Positions 15,595 through 24,594 are shown, counted from the first letter of the stretch. The stretch is DNA of 36,831 nt from Nitrospina sp. (GCA_018664975.1 JABIXH010000316.1:1-36831), one strand, 5' to 3'. The notes: generated from the letters alone by a model not told the origin. Numbers and translations are program-made.

Positions 15595-16779
15595 TTATTC
15601 TCCCAAGATATCCAAAATAATTTTTCCGGCTTGATCAATTTCAATACTTCCTACGGGGGGGTTTACCAGTAGTTCAAGGAGTCGATGGTCACACATATTC
15701 TCAATGACAGGCAACTTGAGTGTTCGGTATCCAGATAAGTCCTTATAAAGCCCAGAGTAAAGGGGGTTGCACCAAGGCAAACCTCTAGCAGGAGCTTCTA
15801 TAGGATTAAAATGCGCATGGCGATGAAGAGGTGCCCATGTTCTCTTTAAAGGTAAGCCTCTAGCATTTGCTTTTTCGATTAACTCATCCAAGTTAATTTT
15901 GGCGCAATCTGTTAACTCCATAAGCACACTGTGATAAACCCCCTTTGAATTTTCAATTGGTTTTCTAACCAATATTTGACCTGAATTGCTCAAAATTGTA
16001 GCTAATTGTTCAGCATTGCTAATCCTGATATCATTCTGCGAATCTAACTTAGTTAAACCAACGCGGGCCAGAGCCGCTGAAAACTCTGTCATTCGATAGT
16101 TATAGCTCAACTCTGCATCTCCGAACGATCTCAAACGATATATCTTTGTTGCAAGTTCAGAATCGTTTGTCGAAATCACCCCGCCATCGCCTGAGCTGAT
16201 GGCTTTAGCTTGGTGCAAACTGAACACAGCTACTCTCCCAAAAGTTCCAATTCGCTTTCCTTCAAAAATCCCCCCATGCGCATGAGAGGCGTCTTCTATT
16301 AAATCAAGATCGTATTTTTCTGCAATTCGAACAATTTCATTCATGTTCGCTGGGTACCCAAAAACAGAAACCACGGAAATTGCGCGTGTGTGCTCTGTTA
16401 TATTTTTTTCAATTGATTTGGAACATAAAGCTAATGTTTCCCTTTCGCAATCGGCAAAAATGGGAACGGCATTTTGCATCAAAATAGAAGAAGCCGTTGA
16501 TATATGAGTATAGGGTGTCACGATTACCTCGTGACCAATACCAATTCCCAATGCCGCAAGCACAAGATGTAAACCTTCCGTGGCATTACCAACTCCTAGC
16601 GAATGCTTTACTCCAAGATACTCTGAGAATTCATTTTCAAACTGGCTTACTTCTCCTGCCGGAAAAAGCCCTGACTTATCTCCTGCCGCAAACAGTTGAC
16701 CAGACCTGATTACACGAAGGACGGCCTCCTCTTCTTCATCTCCATAGTTGGGCCATGAGGGCCACTTTAATAATGCCAT
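15595..16779 (-). CDS. DegT/DnrJ/EryC1-family PLP sugar aminotransferase
   Basis: 394 residues, the family length. Visible landmarks are GNATEGLHLVLAALGIG (PLP phosphate pocket), TPYTHISTASSIL, EDASHAHGG with the cofactor-contacting Asp at 163, and the Schiff-base lysine K192 in VFSLHQAKAISSGDGG. These enzymes transfer the glutamate amino group to a keto-sugar nucleotide at C3, C4 or C5. ATG at 16777-16779 preceded by GAGAGG. The keto substrate could come from the alcohol dehydrogenase gene upstream (162-bp gap containing nothing recognisable) or from the SDRs. An aldose/inositol aminotransferase role is the alternative. Confidence 0.9.
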   Translation of the reverse strand: MALLKWPSWPNYGDEEEEAVLRVIRSGQLFAAGDKSGLFPAGEVSQFENEFSEYLGVKHSLGVGNATEGLHLVLAALGIGIGHEVIVTPYTHISTASSILMQNAVPIFADCERETLALCSKSIEKNITEHTRAISVVSVFGYPANMNEIVRIAEKYDLDLIEDASHAHGGIFEGKRIGTFGRVAVFSLHQAKAISSGDGGVISTNDSELATKIYRLRSFGDAELSYNYRMTEFSAALARVGLTKLDSQNDIRISNAEQLATILSNSGQILVRKPIENSKGVYHSVLMELTDCAKINLDELIEKANARGLPLKRTWAPLHRHAHFNPIEAPARGLPWCNPLYSGLYKDLSGYRTLKLPVIENMCDHRLLELLVNPPVGSIEIDQAGKIILDILGE

Positions 16780-16941
16780 TTTTGCCTCTCTTCAGATCTA
16801 AACTAATTTAATTTTAAGATTTCGTCTTCCCATAGGGAAACAATTAAACCTGCATCATTTTTATTGTTTTTTGAATTATTTCTAATGGAAAGATTATAAG
16901 CACGGGATTCTGCAAATACTCGGCCTATCATAATCACAACC

Positions 16942-17997
16942 CTAACTATTCATTGTAATCAAACAACGACCTGAAATTTCACCAGAACGCATTTTTTGAA
17001 TTGCAGTATTAATTTCGTTGAGAAAAAAATGATCTGTGATGAGGGGCTTAAGTTGAATACGGCCCGCATCAAGCAATTTCTGATAACGCGGTATATCTTC
17101 GTGAGGAACGGTTTCACCGCCATGCGAACCACTTATTGTTTTTCCGAAATGGAGCGGTAAAGAATAAATATTTACATTATTTCCTTTCCTTGGAACCCCT
17201 ACCAGGACAACGCGCCCTTTGGGACTCGTCAAGTCATAGCCCATTTCGATAATAGCGGGTTGACCTGTATTATCAACAAAGGCATCGACTCCCTGATCCC
17301 CCAAAACTGTTTTAATCATTGCCTTTGCGTCAGCCTTATTGGAATTGATGGTATGGGTAGCACCTAATGTTTTAGCAAGCTCAAGTCGATCATCATGCAA
17401 ATCCACAGCAATTATAGGATAGGCTGAAAGCAAGTTAGCGGCCTGAACAATGTTAAGCCCTACTCCACCAGCACCAAATACCACAACCGATTCGCCAAGT
17501 TTTACTTTGGCATTGTTTTCAATCACCCCGAAACCCGTAGTCACCGCACAACCAAAGAGCGAGGCGATTTCCATGTCAGTAGTTGCATCAATCCGGGTCA
17601 CTCGATTTTCTGAGACAATTGCATAATCGTTGAACGTTGCAATTAAACCAGCATTCAATGGCTTTCCATTCCAAGTATAACGTGGAGGAAGAGATTCGAT
17701 TCCTTGACTTTTCCGCCAATGAAGAACCACGTGGTTTCCAGGCTCCACATACTTTACTCCTGCTCCCACAGACTGGACAATCCCCGATGCTTCATGACCC
17801 AACAGGTGCGGAAGATATTTATCCTCCCCTTTAGCTCCATCAATTTCTCCAAGCTGGGAGCCACAAATGCCACTACAATGAATTTTAACCAGAACTTGAC
17901 CTACTTCAAGTTTCTGGGGGAGCTCAATCCGATCGACAACCAAAGGCTTGTTCTGTTCGACAAGTATGGCCGCGTTCATGCTTTTAGGATAGCGCAT
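16942..17997 (-). CDS. Zinc-dependent medium-chain alcohol dehydrogenase without structural-zinc lobe
   Basis: Residue numbers count from a TTG at 18001-18003 that abuts the upstream stop; I prefer the ATG two codons on. Catalytic-zinc ligands are C47 (GICGSQ), H70-E71 (LLGHEASG) and C152 (LFGCAVTTGFG). The NAD(P) loop is VVFGAGGVGLN, followed by the acidic VDLHDDR, which suggests NAD. The four-cysteine structural-zinc lobe of classical ADHs is absent: the segment after HVVLHWRK has no cysteines. It is most like the ADH classes that keep the GCxxxTG catalytic loop. Likely oxidises a hydroxyl of the sugar to a ketone for the aminotransferase downstream, an inference from order. Confidence 0.88.
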   Translation of the reverse strand: MRYPKSMNAAILVEQNKPLVVDRIELPQKLEVGQVLVKIHCSGICGSQLGEIDGAKGEDKYLPHLLGHEASGIVQSVGAGVKYVEPGNHVVLHWRKSQGIESLPPRYTWNGKPLNAGLIATFNDYAIVSENRVTRIDATTDMEIASLFGCAVTTGFGVIENNAKVKLGESVVVFGAGGVGLNIVQAANLLSAYPIIAVDLHDDRLELAKTLGATHTINSNKADAKAMIKTVLGDQGVDAFVDNTGQPAIIEMGYDLTSPKGRVVLVGVPRKGNNVNIYSLPLHFGKTISGSHGGETVPHEDIPRYQKLLDAGRIQLKPLITDHFFLNEINTAIQKMRSGEISGRCLITMNS

Positions 17998-18003
17998 TTT
18001 CAA

Positions 18004-18675
18004 TCACTCAAAATAGATGAAAGAATGGTCCCCGGTATACCCCGCCTGCCTGAACCACCAGTCCCACTCTTCCGGGTTGCAAAAAGCTTCGCAGGTTACC
18101 TGCCAGTAAAGCAGGTTCGCCTTTTCGACTTCGTTGCGATATGACTCCACACATAAATATTTATTTTGCTTTCCTACACGTTCCATTTCCCGTAGTGCTT
18201 TATCCAAGTCATAGTTGTGCAGGTTGTGAAGGGTAGTGATCGAATAAACCAGGTCAAAGTGATTATCGGGGAATGGTAATTGATTTGCATTTCCAATCTG
18301 CAAACGATCCTTGATTTCTTCCTTGGAGTTGGCAATCGCGTAATCCGAAATATCTATTCCATAAATTTCGATTCCGGGAACCAGCAGAGATATTTCATAA
18401 AGCAAAAATCCTTTTCCACAACCTATATCAAGGACTTTGTCACCGGCCTTAAGACCGTAATGATCGGTCATGGCTTTTGCGACCGGCATCCAACGCCCCG
18501 CCATATAACGATAACCTCCATAACATATCCTGCGATCGCCATCCCAATAATCAAATCCCCACTTCTTAGCCAACTCAGCGGCTTTCTCTTTAGGGTATTC
18601 AGGGTCATTCACCCGCGCAAGGTAATCACGTACGGTGCTTTTATGTACTGAGGAAAGAAAGTCTAAGTATGCCAA
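18004..18675 (-). CDS. Class I SAM-dependent methyltransferase
   Basis: 223 residues with VLDIGCGKGFLLYEISLL (motif I), YGIDISDYAIANS (acidic end of strand 2) and LVYSITTLHNLHNYDLDKAL (motif IV). The conserved RRICYGGYRYMAGRW stretch before motif I is a feature of a sub-family found in polysaccharide clusters. The start appears to be TTG at 18673-18675: it has a good ribosome site (AAGAGG about 8 bp upstream) and lies just after the APH-kinase stop at 18678. Its stop abuts the next gene's start region, so the operon is tightly coupled. Target probably a sugar hydroxyl or amino group. Confidence 0.86.
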   Translation of the reverse strand: MAYLDFLSSVHKSTVRDYLARVNDPEYPKEKAAELAKKWGFDYWDGDRRICYGGYRYMAGRWMPVAKAMTDHYGLKAGDKVLDIGCGKGFLLYEISLLVPGIEIYGIDISDYAIANSKEEIKDRLQIGNANQLPFPDNHFDLVYSITTLHNLHNYDLDKALREMERVGKQNKYLCVESYRNEVEKANLLYWQVTCEAFCNPEEWDWWFRQAGYTGDHSFIYFE

Positions 18676-18677
18676 TG

Positions 18678-19679
18678 TCAGGCCTCTTTTGAAATGAAAA
18701 ATGTTTGTGCTTTATTTAACTGCAATAATTTACTTTGTTCAGGATCCAGTGTCGGGTTGGCAAAGCGGCGTCTTTTTGCCGCATCCGGCAAAAACTCGTT
18801 CAGCATAAGACAGCACCACTTTATCTTAAAAACAGGGAAAAGCAAGCGCGCCCGTTTGGCCAACTCAGCTTTATTTTTCGAATAGTCCAATGCCTCTGAA
18901 ATAAAAATATCTAAATATTTTAGCGAAACAGGAACTGCCGGTTGCAAAAAAAAATCTCCAACCATTTTTGCGGGATCATCCCAACCTGCATATTCAAAGT
19001 CAATAAAGCAAATATCTTCAGAGCCTTTTAGTAAAGCATTATGAAAACCAAAATCTGATGGAGAAATACACCGATCCTCGGCATCAAGTTCTCTGGAAAT
19101 CGATCCGTCACTGCTGGTAATTTTATTTTTTATTGACTTCCAGGCATTTTCAATTTCATCTACAAAAGAAATCACTTTACGGTCTAGCTCGGACACCACA
19201 GGTAGATTCCTCAAGCGATTTAGGCGTTCATTGATGATAAAAAAATGCCGCTCTATGCTAAAGCAACCTTCGGATGCAACTGGGAGAGTTTGATCTCGAT
19301 CCTGCCGGGCATTGAGTCCTTTAATGAAGCTGGCCGCCGCCATGATATGCTTTTGGGTCAATTCTAAACTTTCCAGCTTTCTCCCTTCGACAAACTCATA
19401 TAAACCTATATTATTTTTTTGATCGCAAAAAATCGGCTTCGGAACACATTCTAGTCTGATCTTACAGGCATACGAAAGAAAAGCATATTCAGCGGCAAGA
19501 CGATTGCGCGTATCAGAAGGATGACTGTAATAGGTTTTAGCAAGATATTTTCCAGCATTGGTTTGAACTGAGACTACTCTATTGTTGCCCCCTCCATATA
19601 TAGGGTTAATCTCTATTCCACCAGCATCGATACCGGCACCCACTAACATATCTGTGATGAATGAATTCAGGTTTTCCAT
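18678..19679 (-). CDS. APH/choline-kinase-family phosphotransferase (putative sugar kinase)
   Basis: 333 residues. The protein-kinase-like fold of aminoglycoside/choline kinases is indicated by the nucleotide Lys (K48 in GKYLAKTYY), helix-C Glu (~64), a Brenner-type loop in SPSDFGFHNALL with D209 and N214, and the metal Asp D227 in ICFIDFEYAGWDDPAK. The usual HxD is here SxSD, a variation seen in other sugar and choline kinases of the family. It overlaps the HAD gene's 3' end by 13 bp. In this context phosphorylation of a free sugar, perhaps at the anomeric carbon, is more likely than antibiotic resistance. Inference only. Confidence 0.82.
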   Translation of the reverse strand: MENLNSFITDMLVGAGIDAGGIEINPIYGGGNNRVVSVQTNAGKYLAKTYYSHPSDTRNRLAAEYAFLSYACKIRLECVPKPIFCDQKNNIGLYEFVEGRKLESLELTQKHIMAAASFIKGLNARQDRDQTLPVASEGCFSIERHFFIINERLNRLRNLPVVSELDRKVISFVDEIENAWKSIKNKITSSDGSISRELDAEDRCISPSDFGFHNALLKGSEDICFIDFEYAGWDDPAKMVGDFFLQPAVPVSLKYLDIFISEALDYSKNKAELAKRARLLFPVFKIKWCCLMLNEFLPDAAKRRRFANPTLDPEQSKLLQLNKAQTFFISKEA

Positions 19680-20281
19680 TTCATCTCAAAATAATTTCTG
19701 ATTTCCTTCCAGGATTCGAGTCTCGCCCCCATCCCCTCCACACCGTGGTTATTTTCCGGATCGAACAAGATGCGTTCTGTCTTTTGAGGGAACTCAGGCA
19801 TCAATAATATTTCAGGCAGGTCATCAATGAAAAAATCGCATTCGCACTGGGCAATACGTGCCAACTTATCCTTCTTCGTCACTTCAAAAAAAACCTGATC
19901 CGGCTCGATCAGGTTTTCAATACCATCCACTAAAAAACTTTCTACCCACCCTCTGGCGGCCTGGTGAAGGTCGTATTTCGGACCCCTAAAAGGATAGTTG
20001 GTCTTGTGGCTAACGATGACCATAGCAATCCCTCTATTACGGGCAAGCCGCATAAACTCAATTGCCCCAGGGTACGCTAGTGCATCACCCATCCTTGTTC
20101 CATAGACGTAACCCTGCATTTCCGTCCAGGTATCTTCATTATCGGCCTTTCTCAAAAAATCACGGACTGCCAGTTTAGACTTAGGCAGATCGGCTGGAAT
20201 CAGCTGTTTCTCAATGGCCACTCTGTAGAACAGTTCGTCATAGCTGACAATGGTATTGTCAAAATCAAATCCGATGCGCAT
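19667..20281 (-). CDS. HAD-superfamily phosphatase
   Basis: 204 residues. HAD motif I is DFDNT with nucleophile D6 and acid/base D8. Motif II is S91 in VIVSHKTNYP, motif III a Lys in the TKKDKL stretch, and motif IV the FFIDDLPEIL acidic pair D153/D154. The insert of ~65 residues after motif I suggests a small cap. Similar HAD proteins are found with kinases in sugar-activation pathways, where they remove the terminal phosphate in the manner of GmhB. The ATG lies next to the transketolase C-subunit stop (20283), and the gene overlaps the kinase gene, so the two probably act together: one removes, the other adds a phosphate. Confidence 0.86.
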   Translation of the reverse strand: MRIGFDFDNTIVSYDELFYRVAIEKQLIPADLPKSKLAVRDFLRKADNEDTWTEMQGYVYGTRMGDALAYPGAIEFMRLARNRGIAMVIVSHKTNYPFRGPKYDLHQAARGWVESFLVDGIENLIEPDQVFFEVTKKDKLARIAQCECDFFIDDLPEILLMPEFPQKTERILFDPENNHGVEGMGARLESWKEIRNYFEMKWKT

Positions 20282-20282
20282 T

Positions 20283-21215
20283 CTAAATTGATATGTGTTT
20301 GTATGCGTCTAACACCTGGCGGGAAATATTTTCTTCAGTTAAACCATATTTTTTTCTAGCATAACTCTGAGAGCCGACTTCGTGCATGAATTCGTCATCC
20401 GTGCCAAATGAGATCAGTCTACCTTTCATGGGAGGTTGTCTGGCCAGCCATTCTGCAATACTGCCCGCAAGCCCTCCAATTTTATTATGCTCTTCCACAA
20501 CAGCGACAACAGGGTAATCGGCAAACACATTCTTTATCGTCTCTTCATCCAACGGTTTAACCGTATGGAAACTTTCAACCCGGGCATTCACACCCTGCGA
20601 GGAAAGCATCTCAGCCGCCTTCACTACTATAGGCAATAAGATTCCGGTACTGATAAGACATACATCCGAGCCTTCCTGGACAGTAATAGACCGACCTATT
20701 TCAAAATGATCATCTTTTTTAGGAGTAACTGCCTCCCCCTTTTTACCAATACGAATATACACAGGTCCCTTCTGCTGGAGAGCGGCCCGAAGACACTGGC
20801 GAAGCTCCACTTCATCTGCTGGCGCAAGAACCGTCATGTTTGGCAACACTCTCATAATGGCCAGGTCTTCACAGGAGTGATGGGTCGGCCCAAGGTCGGC
20901 ATAGGACAACCCGGAACCGGTTCCAACAATGGTGACCGGAACATTTTGATAACATGCATCCACCCTTATTTGCTCATAGCATCGCGTGGTCGTGAAGGGG
21001 GTGATCGTGTAAATAATCGGCCGTAATCCAGAAAGAGCCATTCCAGCAGCTACCCCCATCATATTCGCTTCGGCCACACCGCAATTGAAGAATCGCCTTC
21101 CGTTTTGTCCTTTGAATTTATCAAATAACTTATTACCTATATCCCCCGACAAAAGTACTATGCGGGAATCTTCGGAACTCAGTTTTGTAGCTTCGTCAGC
21201 AAAAGCATTTCTCAT
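20283..21215 (-). CDS. Transketolase C-terminal subunit
   Basis: 310 residues covering the pyrimidine-binding and C-terminal domains of transketolase. The ThDP-activating Glu is E49 in FFNCGVAEANMMGVAAGMA. SGLSYADLGPTHHSCEDLAIMR matches the TK Pyr domain loop (shown here in part), and VVAVVEEHNKIGGL the C-terminal domain. The ATG overlaps the TGA of the N subunit (ATGA, 4 bp), a coupling typical of split transketolases. With its partner it should move a two-carbon ketol unit between a ketose and an aldose phosphate. As it is embedded in a sugar cluster, it is likely a specialised enzyme rather than the pentose-phosphate one. Confidence 0.92.
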   Translation of the reverse strand: MRNAFADEATKLSSEDSRIVLLSGDIGNKLFDKFKGQNGRRFFNCGVAEANMMGVAAGMALSGLRPIIYTITPFTTTRCYEQIRVDACYQNVPVTIVGTGSGLSYADLGPTHHSCEDLAIMRVLPNMTVLAPADEVELRQCLRAALQQKGPVYIRIGKKGEAVTPKKDDHFEIGRSITVQEGSDVCLISTGILLPIVVKAAEMLSSQGVNARVESFHTVKPLDEETIKNVFADYPVVAVVEEHNKIGGLAGSIAEWLARQPPMKGRLISFGTDDEFMHEVGSQSYARKKYGLTEENISRQVLDAYKHISI

Positions 21216-22033
21216 TTAACGAGTCCTAATTCTTTATGTGCAGAAACAAGTTCTTCTTCTGAGGGAATTCTGTAATGCCAGTTGTTGTCATCCTCCATAA
21301 AAGATACACCTTTACCTTTTACAGTATGCGCAATGACTGCAACTGGTTTTCCCTCGCTATTTTTTTCTTTGGTTAATACCTCTACAAGCTGGCCCATATC
21401 GTGGCCATTAATTTCGCAGGCATCCCAACCGAATGCACGCCATTTATCTACCAGCGGAGCCAACGCCAAAATTTCTTCACTTCGGCCTGTAGCCTGCCAT
21501 TTATTGAAGTCAACAACCACCATAAGATTATCAACCTTCTGAGCCGCCGCCATCATGGCCGCCTCCCACACCGACCCCTCATTGCACTCGCCGTCACTAA
21601 GAAGCGCAATCACCTTGTAACTTTGTTTCTGAATCCGAGCAGATAATGCCATGCCCAATCCAATCGGCAAACCATGCCCAAGGGAACCCGTAGCCGCCTC
21701 AATTCCAGCCAAGTGATCCGGGGTAGGAGGATGTTCTGCAAAAATTCCACCATCTTCTCCATAAGAATCCAGCATTGACTCAGGGTAGAAGCCTCTCATT
21801 GCCAGAACCTGAAATAAAGCCGCCGCACCATGTCCTTTGCTCAATATGAAACGGTCCCGGTCAGGATCTCGAGGTTTTTTCGGGTCGATCCGCAAACTGT
21901 GAAAATATACCGCCACCAGAATATCAACACAGGAAAGACAAGAACCCAGATGCGGAGTTTTTGTCTTGTGTGAAGTGGAGATGATTCGCCCACGAATCTC
22001 GCTGGCAATTTCCTGTAATTTTTCCAATTCCAT
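21212..22033 (-). CDS. Transketolase N-terminal (ThDP pyrophosphate-binding) subunit
   Basis: 273 residues. TPHLGSCLSCVDILVA, FILSKGHGAAAL and ATGSLGHGLPIGLGMAL are the conserved His-bearing loops of transketolase. The ThDP-metal motif is SDGECNEGS (D147-E149) to VDFN (N177). The PHLGSCLS loop varies the usual HLGGSLS, and substrate-loop residues may therefore differ from housekeeping transketolase. ATG at 22031-22033, 14 bp after the SDR stop; overlaps the C subunit by 4 bp. A split, two-gene transketolase is common in archaea and some bacteria, and inside glycan loci it implies a pathway that builds its own ketose. Confidence 0.92.
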   Translation of the reverse strand: MELEKLQEIASEIRGRIISTSHKTKTPHLGSCLSCVDILVAVYFHSLRIDPKKPRDPDRDRFILSKGHGAAALFQVLAMRGFYPESMLDSYGEDGGIFAEHPPTPDHLAGIEAATGSLGHGLPIGLGMALSARIQKQSYKVIALLSDGECNEGSVWEAAMMAAAQKVDNLMVVVDFNKWQATGRSEEILALAPLVDKWRAFGWDACEINGHDMGQLVEVLTKEKNSEGKPVAVIAHTVKGKGVSFMEDDNNWHYRIPSEEELVSAHKELGLVK

Positions 22034-22047
22034 TGCAGAATTTCTAT

Positions 22048-23040
22048 TTAAGGTTTATGAACATAATCCCAATGCATATCACGGAGATCGCCTAAATTGG
22101 ATTGCACCCATTCAATACAATCCTCCAATCCCTCATCCAAAGAAACCTCGTCCTTCCAGCCGAGACTTTGTCGAATCTTTGAGCTATCCAGCATGTATGC
22201 GGCATCCTTACCAAGACGCTCTCCAACAACTTCAACGCAATTATCAAAATCGGCATCCAGTTTAAGACAAATTTTTTCTACCAACTCACGCACCGTCACA
22301 ATCTCGTTGGTTGAGATGTGGTAGGTTTCACCCGGGGTTCCCTGTGTAGCTATTTTATGAGTCGCACTTGCAACATCGCGAAAATGAATGAAAGATCTTT
22401 TAGAGTGCCCGCCCCCATGAAGCTGAAGCTTTTTGCCAGTCAGTATCGATAGAATTGTCCTCGGAATGATCCGATAAAGTTGTTGCCCCGGACCATAGAC
22501 ATTGGCAGCACGCGTAAAAACCACAGGAAATTTATAGGCATCAAAAAAAGTTTTCAGGCTCATGTCTGCGGCGGCACGCGAAACCGCATAGGGAGTGCTT
22601 GGATTAAAGGGTATATCTTCCTTAATAAAGCCATCCGTGCTTCCATAAACCTCAGGGGTCGTCACATGAACATATTTATTTAAAAAATCAAAATGTCTCA
22701 AGCGGTCATGCAAACGAATGGTCGACACCACATTTGTCATGAACCAGTGGTCCGGGTATTCCCAACTTTGAGCAACCATACCCTGGGCGGCAAAATTGAC
22801 CACAAATGAAGGCTTTTCGTTTTTTACCAGAGATACGATTTCTTCAAGGTTCTTGTTAAGATCGTACTTATAAAATCTGAAACCCGTATCCTTCCCATTC
22901 CAGCGATAGGGCAAAAATGCTCTATGCAGTTCATCGGATCGGCTAGCGCCCATGACTGAATGCCCCTGTTTCAGCAAAAAATCTACGAAACTTGCTCCAG
23001 AAAACGAGTTACTCCCAATAATAAAATATTTTTCCGACAT
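22048..23040 (-). CDS. Extended SDR, NDP-sugar 4,6-dehydratase/epimerase-like, with YxxxR in place of YxxxK
   Basis: Residue numbers count from a GTG at 23044-23046; the ATG two codons later (23040) is the better start. The nucleotide loop is FIIGSNSFSGASF, a variant of GxxGxxG. HVTTPEVYGS holds the conserved Thr and Glu of RmlB-like dehydratases (TPEVYG). The active-site pair is Y153 and R157 (TPYAVSRAAADM), Arg replacing the normal Lys. TRAANVYGPGQQLYRIIPR and HGGGHSKRSFIHFRDV are the sugar-nucleotide binding loops. It overlaps the SIS stop. Probable role: dehydration or epimerisation of an NDP sugar. The Glu in TPEV argues for a dehydratase, the SDR family being otherwise ambiguous. Confidence 0.85.
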   Translation of the reverse strand: MSEKYFIIGSNSFSGASFVDFLLKQGHSVMGASRSDELHRAFLPYRWNGKDTGFRFYKYDLNKNLEEIVSLVKNEKPSFVVNFAAQGMVAQSWEYPDHWFMTNVVSTIRLHDRLRHFDFLNKYVHVTTPEVYGSTDGFIKEDIPFNPSTPYAVSRAAADMSLKTFFDAYKFPVVFTRAANVYGPGQQLYRIIPRTILSILTGKKLQLHGGGHSKRSFIHFRDVASATHKIATQGTPGETYHISTNEIVTVRELVEKICLKLDADFDNCVEVVGERLGKDAAYMLDSSKIRQSLGWKDEVSLDEGLEDCIEWVQSNLGDLRDMHWDYVHKP

Positions 23041-23042
23041 AA

Positions 23043-23630
23043 TCACTCGGCCAAAGGATTGTTATCATAAAGCCACTGCATGACCATGTGACCCACTACT
23101 AATTGCATATCCTCTGCAATCTGCATATCATCTATAGGGAAGTGAATCGCAACATCCGCCAGAGATTTACACTGCCCCCCTGAATAGCCCAAAATAGCAA
23201 AAGACTTTATATCCATAGTCTTGGAATGTTCGAGGACTTTGACTATATTGGGAGAGTTCCCACTACCAGAAAGAACAATGAGCAGATCTCCCGTCTCCCC
23301 CTGTACAGCAAGTTGTTCAGAAAAAATACTCTCATAACCCACATCGTTAGCAAGACAAGTTATCACTGCGGGGTTGGCAGAGAGAGCCAGAGCTTTTATG
23401 CCACCACCAGTACGCCGGGCAACTCCATACAAAAAGTCGTTGACCAGATGACTCGCATTGCCCGCACTGCCACCGTTCCCACAAAAAAACACCTGTCGTC
23501 CTGTTTCCCAGCAATTACGCATGTCTCGAGCTAATTCCGATACCCCAGACCATTCGGTTGACGCCAGAATAGATTGCAGACGCATCGCGTATCCCGCAAA
23601 AAACTCTTCCTGAGATTTATTTGAATCCAT
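23043..23630 (-). CDS. SIS-domain sugar-phosphate isomerase (GmhA-like)
   Basis: 195 residues, the size of GmhA (sedoheptulose-7-phosphate isomerase). FFCGNGGSAGNASHLVND is the phosphate-binding start of the SIS fold, and LLIVLSGSGNSPNIVKVLE the SGSGNS loop. By my recollection of E. coli GmhA, the catalytic base Glu65 corresponds to D65 here, while the acid His180 corresponds to the retained H181 (VVGHMVMQ). That is a conservative change, so it should be active but perhaps on a different ketose. It is flanked by two SDRs and lies in the transketolase operon, which could supply its ketose-phosphate substrate. The family also includes LmbN-type octulose isomerases. Confidence 0.86.
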   Translation of the reverse strand: MDSNKSQEEFFAGYAMRLQSILASTEWSGVSELARDMRNCWETGRQVFFCGNGGSAGNASHLVNDFLYGVARRTGGGIKALALSANPAVITCLANDVGYESIFSEQLAVQGETGDLLIVLSGSGNSPNIVKVLEHSKTMDIKSFAILGYSGGQCKSLADVAIHFPIDDMQIAEDMQLVVGHMVMQWLYDNNPLAE

Positions 23631-23632
23631 AA

Positions 23633-24577
23633 TTAACTATTAGCAAATAATGTTTTTTGCATCCATTTGAGGTTATAACAAAGTTCTTCGTCCTTAACCG
23701 CACCGTTACGGTATTTCTCAATGATTTCCACCACAGCATGTTCCACTGTTTTTTTCGGCTTGAATCCAGTTGCCAGGAGCTTATCAGAATTTACTCGATA
23801 CGAGCGTGGATCATTCGATTCGGTCACCTCAATTTCTACAGGAATGTGCTTAGCCGCCAGTTTAGCAATATCAAGAATCGAAATATTTTCAAAACCCGCA
23901 TTGTATATACCACAAACCTTCGGGTGATCAATCAAATGAAGATAAACATCGGTAATATCATCAATATGAATATTGGGCCGAATCTGTTTGCCACCGAACA
24001 CAGTAATTCTACCTTTTGAAAGTGCTTGCATGGTGAGCATATTCACTGACACATCTAAACGCATGCGAGGTGAATAGCCACAAACCGTTGCGGGACGAAT
24101 AATCTGGGCCCTCATTTTATCCTTGTAACTTAAGAGCACACGTTCAGAAACCATTTTAGTTTTGTTGTATTCAGAAATCGGCTTTAACTCAAGATCCTCG
24201 GTAACCTGCTCCTCCTCCTTAATGCCATAGACACTTCCAGATGAAGCAAAGATGAACTGCTTGACGCCGACCCGTGCCGCCTTATCAGCAAGTTGCATGG
24301 TGGCTAGCGCACTGATCTCCCAAGTCAACTTGGGGTCAAGGTCACTGCAAGGATCGTTAGCCACAGAAGATAAATGAATGATCACATCAATATCATCCAA
24401 AGAAATTTGATCGATATCACAGACATCTCCTTGAATTATTTCTAAGTTCGGGTGAGGTTCAAGAAAGTTACCAAACCACATGATGTCAAGCACTCGCACT
24501 TTATAATCTCGGGCAAGTAATTTTGGAACCAGCACACTCCCTTTATATCCGCATCCCCCAGTCACTAAAATATTCAT
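23633..24577 (-). CDS. Extended SDR, NAD-dependent epimerase/dehydratase
   Basis: 314 residues. MNILVTGGCGYKGSVLVPKL carries the GxxGxxG loop; IIHLSSVANDP, ASSGSVYGI (Ser) and Y137-x-x-x-K141 (EYNKTK) make an intact SDR active site. Later AQIIRPATVCGYSPRMRLDV and RPNIHIDDITDVY are the sugar-binding loops of GalE/4,6-dehydratase-like enzymes. ATG at 24575-24577 with GGGAAG upstream. Stop and SIS start are 2 bp apart. Probably an NDP-sugar epimerase or reductase in the same pathway; the precise reaction is not visible. Two SDRs in one operon suggest successive modification. Confidence 0.85.
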   Translation of the reverse strand: MNILVTGGCGYKGSVLVPKLLARDYKVRVLDIMWFGNFLEPHPNLEIIQGDVCDIDQISLDDIDVIIHLSSVANDPCSDLDPKLTWEISALATMQLADKAARVGVKQFIFASSGSVYGIKEEEQVTEDLELKPISEYNKTKMVSERVLLSYKDKMRAQIIRPATVCGYSPRMRLDVSVNMLTMQALSKGRITVFGGKQIRPNIHIDDITDVYLHLIDHPKVCGIYNAGFENISILDIAKLAAKHIPVEIEVTESNDPRSYRVNSDKLLATGFKPKKTVEHAVVEIIEKYRNGAVKDEELCYNLKWMQKTLFANS

Positions 24578-24594
24578 TCAGACTTCCCTTTTTA

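Noticed and set aside
18678-19679. Antibiotic (aminoglycoside) resistance kinase
   Set aside because: The fold matches APH, but the gene overlaps a HAD phosphatase and sits inside a sugar operon; a sugar kinase is far more likely.
20283-22033. 1-deoxyxylulose-5-phosphate synthase or pyruvate dehydrogenase E1
   Set aside because: The two-gene arrangement, lengths and loops (PHLGSCLS, SYADLGPTHHSCED) fit split transketolase; DXS is a single ~620-residue chain.
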